Assembly (NCBI GenBank): GCA_002473085.1
Contig: DKTP01000068.1
Location: 1 to 21,579 of the forward strand
DNA: 21,579 nucleotides
Direction of reading: 5' to 3'
Source: Anaerolineales bacterium UBA7227
Lineage (GTDB): Bacteria; Chloroflexota; Anaerolineae; Anaerolineales; Villigracilaceae
The translations under genes were made by a program, and so were the position numbers. Below the pieces are notes generated by a model. It did not search any database and was not told where the DNA came from. It saw only the letters and a program-made list of their open reading frames with translations. This document shows, piece by piece, positions 8,183 to 16,461 of the stretch. Each line of letters opens with the position of its first letter. Positions within the stretch are counted from its first letter, which is position 1.

Positions 8183-8217
8183 CTGACCACCGGGGGACTT
8201 TGAGGGAAAATGGGCGC

Positions 8218-9540
8218 ATGAAACCTGCAAGCCCTGAATCCGGCGTCCATCCAATGCGCGTCCTCATCGTGGACGACCATCCCAACACCGCCACTATGCT
8301 GGCGAGAGCCGTCGCTCAATTAGGCAAACAGGTGGAGGCGCGTTCTGCCACCAGCGGGCGCGAGGCGCTTAAAGTGGCGGACGATTTCGCCGCCGACCTG
8401 CTCATCACCGACATGATCATGCCTGAGATGAACGGCCTGGAGTTGGCGGAGAAACTGCAAAACCATCCGGGCGGGCGGCCGGCGCACGTGATTCTGATCA
8501 CCGCCTACGACGTGCCGGGGTTGAAGGAAACCGCCCGCCGCGCAAAAGTGGACGAGATTCTCCTCAAGCCGGTGCGTCCCGAACGCATCTGTCAGATCGT
8601 GGAAAACCTGCTGGGCGAATGGAATCGTTCCCGGCCGGCCGCGGCGCAGCAAGCCGCCGGCCGGCCGCACAGGATCCTTGTGGCCGACGACCGTCCCGAC
8701 AATGTGACGCTGCTCTCGCGCTATCTCGAAAACGAGGGCTATGAATATATCGCCGCGGCCGACGGGGTGGAAGCCCTGGAGCAGGCCCGCCGGAGTCATC
8801 CCGACCTGGTGTTGCTCGACGTGAACATGCCCAAGAAGGACGGTTTCGCCGTCCTCGAAGAAATGCGCGCCGACGCGGACTTGCGGCACATCCCGGTCAT
8901 CATCCTGACCGCGGCCCGCATCGATCCCTCGGACGTCCAGGCGGGATTCCACCTCGGCGCGGACGACTACGTCACCAAGCCGTTCGACCGCCGCGAACTG
9001 ATGGCGCGCATCCGCACCAAACTGCGCGTAAAGGAATCCAGCGACCACCTCCTGCGCCAGAACCGCGAATTGAGCATGTTGCTCGAAGCCACTGGCATTT
9101 TGACCGCGCCCGGCCCCATCGAAACGCATCTCGACAACGTCCTCAGCCTGGTCGTCCAGAGACTGGGCGCCGGGGCGGGTTACTTCCTGGATTTTCAAAA
9201 CAATTCGCAGCGCGTCTTCCCCGCCTCCGCGGAACGCCTGGACCTCGCGCAGTTCAAGGATTTTCTGGAAAAGGACAACCGCTCGAACGGCGAGTGTATT
9301 GACAACGCGCAGGAAGACGAAGCCTGGCAAACCCGCGTGGGGCGCGACGTCCGTTCGACGCTTTACGTCCCCCTGCGCGACCGTCACAACAGATCCTTCG
9401 GGGCGATCCTGCTTTTCCACCCCGCCATCGCCCATTTCAAACCGGAACATTCCCCCATCCTGCAAGCCATCGCCAACCAGGTTTCCGTAGCCATCGAAAA
9501 CGAACAGTGGCGCTCCGCTCAACGCGCCGAACGCGCCTGA
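8218..9540 (+). CDS. Double-receiver protein with C-terminal GAF domain
   Basis: The 440-residue protein has two receiver domains and no DNA-binding, kinase or enzymatic output. Receiver 1 (about 13-130) has Asp19-Asp20, phosphoacceptor Asp65 (LLITDMIMPE) and Lys117. Receiver 2 (about 152-272) has Asp157-Asp158, Asp201 (LLDVNMPKKDG) and Lys254. After a helical linker, a divergent GAF domain covers about 284-430. Both receivers keep all key residues, so both should accept phosphate. It may act as a phosphate sink or as an adaptor between kinase and sensors (inference). I prefer the ATG at 8218 (GAGGGA 10 nt upstream). A TTG at 8200 in the same frame has only a poorly spaced G run, and an ATG at 8254 (MRVLIVDDHPN) has no ribosome binding site. 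Confidence 0.85.
   Translation: MKPASPESGVHPMRVLIVDDHPNTATMLARAVAQLGKQVEARSATSGREALKVADDFAADLLITDMIMPEMNGLELAEKLQNHPGGRPAHVILITAYDVPGLKETARRAKVDEILLKPVRPERICQIVENLLGEWNRSRPAAAQQAAGRPHRILVADDRPDNVTLLSRYLENEGYEYIAAADGVEALEQARRSHPDLVLLDVNMPKKDGFAVLEEMRADADLRHIPVIILTAARIDPSDVQAGFHLGADDYVTKPFDRRELMARIRTKLRVKESSDHLLRQNRELSMLLEATGILTAPGPIETHLDNVLSLVVQRLGAGAGYFLDFQNNSQRVFPASAERLDLAQFKDFLEKDNRSNGECIDNAQEDEAWQTRVGRDVRSTLYVPLRDRHNRSFGAILLFHPAIAHFKPEHSPILQAIANQVSVAIENEQWRSAQRAERA
8633..8666. repeat. GC-rich inverted repeat inside the linker between receivers
   Basis: GGCCGGCC plus GCGGC (8633-8645) pairs with GCCGC, one bulge, then GGCCGGCC (8653-8666), around a 7-nt loop. It encodes the Ala/Arg/Pro-rich linker between the two receivers. 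No T run follows, so it is not a terminator. Confidence 0.5.
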
Positions 9541-9577
9541 AACGAAGACCGACCGCCGCATCCACCAAGAGGTCCGC

Positions 9578-12500
9578 ATGAAAAAGCAATTCATTCCTTC
9601 CATACCGGAAACGCCCGAAGCGCGCAACACCTTGCGTCTTGCGCTGGGAGGCTCCATCGCCACCGCCATCGCCGCCTCGTTCTACTTCTTCCTGGGCTGG
9701 CGCTCCGGAGACTGGCAGCTGTATGGCTGGGGCGCGGGCATGGTAGCGCTCTCGGCGATAGCCCTCATTGCCTACTTCCAGGCGCGGCGCGGACGGACGA
9801 CAACCGCCGTATGGATGCTCATTTGGGGATTAACGCTTACCTTCCTTGTGCTTGTCATGCTGATCGAGGGAACGGGACTGATGCTCGGCGTGGGATTGGG
9901 AATCCTGATCGCGATCGCCGTCGGGCAAACATTGGACGCAAAATCGGCGCAGCGCGCCATGATCGTCGGCGCGGCGGGCGTCATCGCGTGCATCCTGCTC
10001 GACTTATACCTGCCTCCTTACCGCCTGCCCCAACCGGAAGCCGTGCGCGTTTTCGCTCCGGGCATCATCGGCGTTTTTGCCCTGATCTACGGGGTGGTGA
10101 TTGTCCGCAATTTCCGCAATTATTCCCTGCGCACGAAGTTTCTATTGAGCGCGTTCGTGATCGCCGGCGGAGCGCTGGGCGTCTTTAGTTTTTTCATGTA
10201 CCAAAACTCGAACCGAACGGTAGCGGCCCTGACCGGCGAACTACAATCCGCCATTCAGGAGCAGGCGGAACTTCAATTGAACGCCGCCGCCGAAAGGGAG
10301 GCGGGCAAGGCCAGCGAGGCTTTCGCCGAGATCGAAACGACCCTGCAATCATTGGTAGATTATCGGGAATCCCTGTTCGAGCGGACCAATTTATTAGGGA
10401 CAGGCTCGTATTGGGACGCCAATTCCCTTGCCAGGCTGGCGGGCGGACAATACAGCAACTCGGCCAAAGACCCCGGCTCGGTATTCTCGCCGGCCTCCAC
10501 CCGCCTCACTGAAGCCGCGCTCGAAGAACTGAATGTCTCCGTTTATCTGGATTTCATCGCGCCGTCCGTTTTGAAATCCAACCCCAACATCGTAGCGACC
10601 TATTTCATCAGCGCGAATGGCCCGACCCTGTACTATCCGAATATTGATCTGGCCGCCGCCCTCCCTCCAGATTTTAACGCGCAAGACAGCGTATTCTACG
10701 CGCTCGCCGCGCCGAAGAACAACCCGGACCGAAAACCGGTCTGGACGCCGCCCTACCAGGATCCCGCCGGCCTCGGACTGATGGTGACCAACTCCATCCC
10801 GGTGTACGACCAGAGCGGCAAATTCCGCGGCGTGATGGGAGCCGACATCCAATTGGCGCGCGTCGCCGACCAAATCTCAGGCGTTCAGGCGGGACAAAGC
10901 GGCTTTGCCTTCCTAATCGATCCCGAAGGACACATCCTCAGCATGACCGACGCGGGATATGCCTTCTTCGGACTCCAGCCGGAAAATGTGCCGTTCAACG
11001 AATCGCCCAAACAGACCGTGCTGGGACTCGGTCCCGCGGACCTGCAAACGGTCACGGATAAAATGGTCCGCGGGGAAGCAGGGTTGACGAAAGTGAACAT
11101 GGGCGAAACGGAATATTACATCTCCTACTTCCCGCTGGAAAGCGTTGGATACAGCATCGGGCTGATCGCGCCCACATCCGAGTTGGAAACCGCCTATCTC
11201 GAATCCCGCGCGCGTTCTGAAAGGGACATGGAGCAGACCAGCAAGACGGTTATCCTGCTCTTCATCGGGATTTTGCTCACGGCCGCAGTCGTAAGCCAGA
11301 TCCTCGGCCAGATGTTTCTACGTCCGTTATCCCAACTGCGCGACACCGCCGAAGAGATTGCCAAAGGCAACCTGGACGCGCAGGCGCGCATCGAATCGAA
11401 GGATGAGGTCGGCGTTCTGGGCCAGACCGTGAATTCGATGGCCGCGCAACTACGCGATCTGATCGGCTCGCTCGAACAACGCGTGGCCGAACGCACGAAG
11501 GCGCTTTCCACGGTGGCGGAAGTCGGCGCTTCGGCTTCCACGATCCTGGAAACGGACAGGCTGCTGCAAGAGGTGGTGGACCTCACCAAAGAGCGCTTCG
11601 ACTTCTACCACGCCCACATCTACCTGCTCGACGAAACCGGCGAAAATCTCACGCTGGCCGCGGGCGCAGGCGAGCCGGGACGGCGCATGGTCGCCGAGGG
11701 ACACTCGATCCCGCTCAACCGCGAGCGGTCGCTGGTAGCCCGCGCCGCCCGCGAACGAAAAGGCGTCACCGTCAACGACGTGACCGCCGCGCCGGACTTC
11801 CTCCCCAACCCCCTGCTGCCAAATACCCGCTCCGAACTGGCCGCGCCGATGATCGTCGGCGAACAGGCGATCGGCGTCTTCGACGTGCAATCCGACCAGG
11901 TCGGACGCTTCACCGAGGCGGACGTTGACGTGCAAACCACGCTGGCGGCGCAGATCGCCATCGCCATACAAAACGCGCGCCAACACGACCAGACCCAGTC
12001 CGCCCTGGCCCAGACCGAGAAACTGTTCGAGGCCAGCCGCGAGTTGGCGCAATCGGCGGACATGCAGGAATTGACGCGCGCCGCCGTCGAAGCGATGGAC
12101 ATCCCAGCCATAGACCGGGCCATCCTGGGCCTCCTGGATTACGATCCCAACGGCGCCCTGAAAGGCATGACCATCGCCGCCAACTGGTCGAACAACGCCG
12201 AATTGCCAGCCACGCCCATTGGAACGCATTATTCCGAAGAGGCGCTCAAATCCGTCTCCCTGTTCACAAGCAAAGAACCGCTCTTCTTCGACGACATGTT
12301 GAACGATGAGCGGATTGACGAGACCGCCAAAGAAATTTTCCGAAAACTGCGCTACCGCAGCGTGGTCGCGCTGCCGCTGTTCGTCCGGTCGCGCCAGGAT
12401 GCGCTCCTGCTGCTGGAAGGCGAACATCCGCACAACTTCACTTCGGACGAAATCCGCCTGTTCGCCTCGCTGGCGCCGCAGATCGCCACCGTGCTGGAAA

Positions 12501-12718
12501 ACCGCCGCCAGTTCGAACGCGCCCAAAGGCAGGCTGAGCGCGAAAGTATGCTGAACGCGATCAGCCAGAAGATTCAGGGCGCGGCCACCATTGAATCTGC
12601 CATGCAAATTGCAGTGCGGGAATTGGGACACGCGTTGGGCATGAAGCCTACTTCGGCGACATTGACGCCTACAATGGGAACCGCCCGCCAGAAAAATGCC
12701 AGGGAAGCCGCATCGTGA
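9578..12718 (+). CDS. Sensor A: membrane domain, Cache, HAMP, two GAF domains, no transmitter
   Basis: The 1046-residue receptor has about six membrane helices (roughly 24-176) and a seventh (about 187-208). An extracellular Cache-type sensor follows (about 215-550; note SGKFRGVMGADIQL and GQSGFAFLIDPEGHIL). Then come a last membrane helix (about 555-577), HAMP (about 578-632), a signalling helix (SLEQRVAERTKAL), GAF1 (about 655-800, with NPLLPNTRSELAAPM) and GAF2 (about 825-978). The chain ends after a stub, ISQKIQGAATIESAMQ with RELGHALG, that looks like the first helix of a further GAF. No HisKA, ATPase, GGDEF, EAL, methyl-accepting or phosphatase motif is present, so it must signal through a partner (inference). 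AGAGGT lies about 5 nt before the ATG. GAF2 and the stub closely match sensor C, also at DNA level. Confidence 0.88.
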   Translation: MKKQFIPSIPETPEARNTLRLALGGSIATAIAASFYFFLGWRSGDWQLYGWGAGMVALSAIALIAYFQARRGRTTTAVWMLIWGLTLTFLVLVMLIEGTGLMLGVGLGILIAIAVGQTLDAKSAQRAMIVGAAGVIACILLDLYLPPYRLPQPEAVRVFAPGIIGVFALIYGVVIVRNFRNYSLRTKFLLSAFVIAGGALGVFSFFMYQNSNRTVAALTGELQSAIQEQAELQLNAAAEREAGKASEAFAEIETTLQSLVDYRESLFERTNLLGTGSYWDANSLARLAGGQYSNSAKDPGSVFSPASTRLTEAALEELNVSVYLDFIAPSVLKSNPNIVATYFISANGPTLYYPNIDLAAALPPDFNAQDSVFYALAAPKNNPDRKPVWTPPYQDPAGLGLMVTNSIPVYDQSGKFRGVMGADIQLARVADQISGVQAGQSGFAFLIDPEGHILSMTDAGYAFFGLQPENVPFNESPKQTVLGLGPADLQTVTDKMVRGEAGLTKVNMGETEYYISYFPLESVGYSIGLIAPTSELETAYLESRARSERDMEQTSKTVILLFIGILLTAAVVSQILGQMFLRPLSQLRDTAEEIAKGNLDAQARIESKDEVGVLGQTVNSMAAQLRDLIGSLEQRVAERTKALSTVAEVGASASTILETDRLLQEVVDLTKERFDFYHAHIYLLDETGENLTLAAGAGEPGRRMVAEGHSIPLNRERSLVARAARERKGVTVNDVTAAPDFLPNPLLPNTRSELAAPMIVGEQAIGVFDVQSDQVGRFTEADVDVQTTLAAQIAIAIQNARQHDQTQSALAQTEKLFEASRELAQSADMQELTRAAVEAMDIPAIDRAILGLLDYDPNGALKGMTIAANWSNNAELPATPIGTHYSEEALKSVSLFTSKEPLFFDDMLNDERIDETAKEIFRKLRYRSVVALPLFVRSRQDALLLLEGEHPHNFTSDEIRLFASLAPQIATVLENRRQFERAQRQAERESMLNAISQKIQGAATIESAMQIAVRELGHALGMKPTSATLTPTMGTARQKNAREAAS
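11471..11496 (+). repeat. 26-bp exact repeat in the HAMP-to-GAF signalling helix (copy 1)
   Basis: This segment of sensor A is identical over 26 nt to 21554-21579 in sensor D, where the match is cut only by the window end. It encodes LEQRVAER plus flanking bases. Sensors B (about 14902) and C (about 17193) have diverged copies. Confidence 0.9.
12473..12516 (+). repeat. 44-bp exact repeat in the last GAF domain (copy 1)
   Basis: The segment is identical over 44 nt to 18841-18884 in sensor C and lies in a longer, highly similar block that continues into the C-terminal stub. It encodes APQIATVLENRRQF. Identity at synonymous sites suggests recent duplication or gene conversion between the two genes. 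Confidence 0.9.
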
Positions 12719-12775
12719 GCAATCCATTTATCTCCACATCCAAATTCTGGCCGATGCGACAGTAACAGTCATGCC

Positions 12776-14011
12776 ATGAAACGATCTCAAAAACTTTCCC
12801 ACCTGTTGCGCTTAATGTGGAACAATCCGATTTTCGGAGATTCCTATCCGCTTGAAATTAAGGCGGACCAGATGCTTGCGCAGGTAGATCGCATCTACAG
12901 CGGTTTTCAAGAGTCGTTTCGCGCGGCTCTGAAGGAAGGATTGCCCGACGCTTCGCCAAACGATTTGGACGAAATTGTGAATCAAGTCGGCCCAAAGTCC
13001 GTCGCATTTTGCGCGTCGATTTCGGCAGGCGAACTGAAGGATACGGAACGGCTTCAAAACGCGGCAGTAGCAATCGCTGTCCTCTATTGGGCCGATCAAA
13101 GCATGGATCGCGGCGATGACGCCATGGTCGCGGCGGTGCAACGCGTGGCGGCTGAAACGCGCGGGATGGCCGCCGCTTCGGATCATATCCCAGGCGCGGC
13201 AGCGTTTCGCCGAGCGGGATTAAGACACATCGAGCGCATGGTCCGCAAACTATACGAACACCCGGAAGACACGCCCCATATCCTGCGCGCGATTTACCTG
13301 GATATACTGGACAATGAGGCGCGCGTCCGCAATTTGAGCCGCGAATACTTCATCGCTGGACTCTCGCCGTCGTTTTGGGATGAACATGCCGACGAAGTCG
13401 CCCGCAAAACGATCGTCGATTCCGGTTTGATGAGCGCGTTGACGCTGATCTATTCCATTTATCGGAATCACGATAAAAGCCTGCCCTCGTTACAGGAAGT
13501 CTACCAGGATGACATCCTGATGAAACTGGTTCGGGAAAGATTCAACAGCGCGATCCGCGTCTTCGACGACTGGGGCGACCGTCATATTGACAACGCGCAG
13601 TATCCACAATGGGGAGTCTTCAACATTAATGTATTCAACCAACCCGATCGCCGCTTTCTCGAACGATTTACTTTTTATTCTGGAATAACCGATACGGCCT
13701 TACAGGGCAGCCTCATGTCCGCCTTTTCGCATGCGACAGAGGAGGACTGGCTGTACATCGCCCGCACATATGCATTTTTATTACGGGACAGCCTGGCATC
13801 CCTGCCTCAACCTGTCAAAGTAAAGTACGAGGTTTTCTTAACCCTGTGCAAGCGGACCCTGGAGGCTGGATTCGTCAACGCGGTGGGGGATATTTTCCTC
13901 ACCGAAGGACAGGAAGACAAAAACGTCACCCCCGACTCGCTGAACGCCATGCTTGACGCCCTTCAAGACACGAGCAGCGGATACCTGGAGGCGGCAAGGA
14001 GTAACCCATGA
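12776..14011 (+). CDS. Putative class I isoprenoid synthase-like protein
   Basis: I do not recognise a named enzyme in this 411-residue, mostly helical protein. Two aspartate-rich motifs stand out: YWADQSMDRGDD (105-115, a DxxxD with Asp107 and Asp111) and FDDWGDRHID (263-272, with Asp264, Asp265 and Asp268). Their spacing of about 157 residues, with a helix RKTIVDSGLMSAL (210-222) between them, fits the fold of terpene, squalene and polyprenyl synthases, where such motifs bind magnesium and the diphosphate. No signal peptide or membrane helix is visible. No strong ribosome binding site precedes the ATG at 12776; an ATG at 12815 (MWNNPIFGDSY) is an alternative. The gene sits 57 nt after sensor A and overlaps sensor B by 4 nt, so it appears to belong to the sensor operon. 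Its base composition looks slightly lower in GC than its neighbours. Confidence 0.45.
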   Translation: MKRSQKLSHLLRLMWNNPIFGDSYPLEIKADQMLAQVDRIYSGFQESFRAALKEGLPDASPNDLDEIVNQVGPKSVAFCASISAGELKDTERLQNAAVAIAVLYWADQSMDRGDDAMVAAVQRVAAETRGMAAASDHIPGAAAFRRAGLRHIERMVRKLYEHPEDTPHILRAIYLDILDNEARVRNLSREYFIAGLSPSFWDEHADEVARKTIVDSGLMSALTLIYSIYRNHDKSLPSLQEVYQDDILMKLVRERFNSAIRVFDDWGDRHIDNAQYPQWGVFNINVFNQPDRRFLERFTFYSGITDTALQGSLMSAFSHATEEDWLYIARTYAFLLRDSLASLPQPVKVKYEVFLTLCKRTLEAGFVNAVGDIFLTEGQEDKNVTPDSLNAMLDALQDTSSGYLEAARSNP

Positions 14012-15585
14012 GACCCAGATCTTTTTTTGCTTTTGAAGGAACCCCACAGGCGCGCAATGCCTATTACGCCAGTCTGATCTTTTTGCTGGTGAGTCTCCTT
14101 TCGATGCCTGTGTACGCTTTTATCGCTTATCAATCGCAAGTGTGGCAGGGTTGGTTCCTGGTGGCGCTTACCCTCATGCTTGCCCTGGCAAGCGGCGGAG
14201 GGATGCTATTAAGTCAGCGCGGTAAGACCGTCGAGGCAATGGGCGTGATGATTGCGACCATCATAGCCGGCGGCTGGATCGGCTCCCTGTTGATCGCTGG
14301 ATTGGGAACGCTGATGGCGATTCTTATCCCGGTGGTCTCGATCATTTTTGCCACACAGTCGTTTCCAAGCCGCTGGCTGAATCGCGCCCTGTTACTCGTC
14401 GGCCTCGCGGGGGTAATCGCCGCCTTCATCGGGTTGATGGGAGGCGATTTACAAGCCCAGATTCCGGCGTTACAAGGCACAGCGGTTCCAATCCTTGCAG
14501 CCGCCGCAATTGTCGGCTTTGGCGTCATTGTCGTTCGTCAATTTTCCCGATATCCCTTTTCCACAAAGTTGCTGATGCTCTTTTTGGTCATCGTTTTGGC
14601 GGCTGTCTCGGCCGTCGCCGCAACTGCAACCTGGCTGCTGCAGAATTTCACGACGCCCCAGGCGGCGGAAAGGACAATCGTGCTTGTCAGTTTGGCGGTT
14701 ATCCTGGCCGTAGGCTTTCTCTCCTCCATCGCGGCTCGGGCGCTGACAAGTCCCGTCGAAAACCTGACGAACGCTTCCAGCCGGGTCGCATCAGGCGATT
14801 TAGGAGCGCGCGCGTTCGTCGAAACCGATGATGAGATCGGCATTCTGGCAAAAACTTTCAATGAAATGGCGGCTCAACTGCAGGAAGTTTTCTCCACCCT
14901 GGAACAACGCGTGGCCGACCGTACTAAAGCCCTGCAAACCTCCGCCGAAGTGACCCGACGCCTGATGGCGGTGACGAGTCTGCGTCAACTGGCGACGGAG
15001 GTGGTGGAACAAGTCAAAACCGCCTTTAATTACTACCACGCGCACATCTACTTCATGGATGAGGAAAGCGGACATCTGATCATGGCGGGCGGAACCGGCG
15101 AGGCGGGCGCCGCCCTGCTGGCGCGCGGCCACAAGATCCAGATGGGACTCGGCCTGGTGGGGCGCGCCGCGCAGACCAATATCCCGGTCCTCGTCCCGGA
15201 TGTCTCTCAGGCAGAAGGCTGGCTGCCCAACCCCCTGCTCCCAGAAACCAGGTCGGAGGCGGCCGTCCCGATCTCGTTGGGCGACCAAATGCTGGGCGTG
15301 TTGGACGTACAGCAGAATGCGGTCAACGGGCTCGGCGAGGAAGACGTGGAGCTGCTGCAATCCATCGCTGGACAGGTAGCCATCTCCCTTAAAAACATCC
15401 GCTCATTTGAAGAATCGCGCGCCCAGGCAGAACTGGAAACCATGGTCAACCTGATCGGCCAGAAGATCCAGCGCGCCGCCAGCGTGGAAGAGACCCTGCA
15501 AACCGCCATCCGCGAGCTGGGACAGGCGCTCGGAGCCTCGCGCGTCCGGGCAAATATCCAGGCCAGCCAGGAATCATTGACTTAA
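14008..15585 (+). CDS. Sensor B: multi-helix membrane domain, HAMP, one GAF domain, no transmitter
   Basis: The 525-residue protein begins with about eight membrane helices (roughly 20-243). HAMP follows (about 245-297), then a signalling helix (TLEQRVADRTKAL), one GAF domain (about 320-466, with YYHAHIYFMDE and NPLLPETRSEAAV), and the same end stub as sensors A and C (IGQKIQRAASVEETLQ, RELGQALGA). It lacks an extracellular sensor domain: the loop between the last two helices is only about 11 residues. The membrane part is related to that of sensor A, sharing TPQARN near the start and VIVVRQFSRYPFSTKLL before the seventh helix. It looks like a sensor A paralogue without Cache and second GAF. 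AAGGAG lies 7 nt before the ATG, which overlaps the stop of the upstream gene. No catalytic output domain is present. Confidence 0.85.
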   Translation: MRPRSFFAFEGTPQARNAYYASLIFLLVSLLSMPVYAFIAYQSQVWQGWFLVALTLMLALASGGGMLLSQRGKTVEAMGVMIATIIAGGWIGSLLIAGLGTLMAILIPVVSIIFATQSFPSRWLNRALLLVGLAGVIAAFIGLMGGDLQAQIPALQGTAVPILAAAAIVGFGVIVVRQFSRYPFSTKLLMLFLVIVLAAVSAVAATATWLLQNFTTPQAAERTIVLVSLAVILAVGFLSSIAARALTSPVENLTNASSRVASGDLGARAFVETDDEIGILAKTFNEMAAQLQEVFSTLEQRVADRTKALQTSAEVTRRLMAVTSLRQLATEVVEQVKTAFNYYHAHIYFMDEESGHLIMAGGTGEAGAALLARGHKIQMGLGLVGRAAQTNIPVLVPDVSQAEGWLPNPLLPETRSEAAVPISLGDQMLGVLDVQQNAVNGLGEEDVELLQSIAGQVAISLKNIRSFEESRAQAELETMVNLIGQKIQRAASVEETLQTAIRELGQALGASRVRANIQASQESLT

Positions 15586-15633
15586 TCGGCTAGCAAATAT
15601 TTCGCTTCAATCAACCAATAAGGAAATTGCAAC

Positions 15634-16392
15634 ATGTCAAAAACGCTGTTCGCACTGTTTATCATCCTGTCTCTCGCGGCTATGGTATTGTCAGGCTGCG
15701 CCCCCCAACCGGTTATTCTTGAAGTCTATGCGGGCGATTCAATGAAAAAACCCGTGCTGGAGATCAAAGGCCTCTACGAAGAACAACATCCGAACGTCAC
15801 CGTCAATTGTAGTTTTGCGGCCTCCAAAACGCTGGAAGAAACCATGCGCGCCATCCAACAGGGCGACATTTACATCGCCACCCTGCAAGACGTGGAGCGA
15901 ATGAAACAGAATGGCCTGATCCTCGAAAGTCAACCGTTGGCGACCCTAACCCCCGCAATCATTGTGCGGAAGGGCGACAAAACAGTGAAATCCTGGGACG
16001 ACCTGGCTAGGGATGGGGTACGCATTTCCATCCTCACCCCCGAATTGGGAGCGGCGGGCAGCCTGGCGAAAAAGATCATCGGGAAATCGCCCCTGAAAGA
16101 CTCCATCGAAGCCAACATCATTGCTCTGGCCGCCACGCCAAGCGAAATGACGGAGCTGCTGTTAAAAAATGAAGTGGATGCTCTCATCATTTGGGATTCC
16201 GTCGCGAAATCCAACCCGAAACTGGAAGCCGTCCAAATCCCCGCCGACATTACCGAAATTCTGGAGATGTGGATTGCAATTCCATCCTACACCGCGTCGG
16301 AAAAGGACGCGTCGGCCTTTGTGGAATTCGTTGCCGGCGCGGAAGGAAAACAGGCGTTCAAAAACGCCGGTTTCTCCATCCTTGAAAAATAA
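15634..16392 (+). CDS. ModA-like substrate-binding lipoprotein
   Basis: The 252-residue protein has a lipoprotein signal peptide ending in LSGC (lipidated Cys22), so it should be anchored on the outside of the membrane. The mature part resembles the ModA family of oxyanion-binding proteins: YAGDSMKKPVLEI with FAASKTLEE at the first lobe, GDIYIATLQDVERM, TPELGAAGSLAKKI at the hinge, EVDALIIWDSVA, and FVEFVAGAEGKQAFKNAGF at the end. The exact ligand (molybdate, tungstate or other) cannot be read from the sequence. No ABC permease or ATPase gene is adjacent. The gene lies 48 nt after sensor B and 69 nt before sensor C, so a role in sensing, with the protein presented to a receptor, is more likely than simple uptake (inference). 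AGGA lies about 10 nt before the ATG. Confidence 0.75.
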   Translation: MSKTLFALFIILSLAAMVLSGCAPQPVILEVYAGDSMKKPVLEIKGLYEEQHPNVTVNCSFAASKTLEETMRAIQQGDIYIATLQDVERMKQNGLILESQPLATLTPAIIVRKGDKTVKSWDDLARDGVRISILTPELGAAGSLAKKIIGKSPLKDSIEANIIALAATPSEMTELLLKNEVDALIIWDSVAKSNPKLEAVQIPADITEILEMWIAIPSYTASEKDASAFVEFVAGAEGKQAFKNAGFSILEK

Positions 16393-16461
16393 CTCCGGCC
16401 CAGTATCGCAAGGTTGATCCTGCCGCCATGATCGTTTCCGCCAGATGAAAGCGAGGCATGC

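Noticed and set aside
15634..16392. Part of a molybdate ABC transporter operon
   Set aside because: No modB- or modC-like gene lies on either side; the neighbours are sensor genes.
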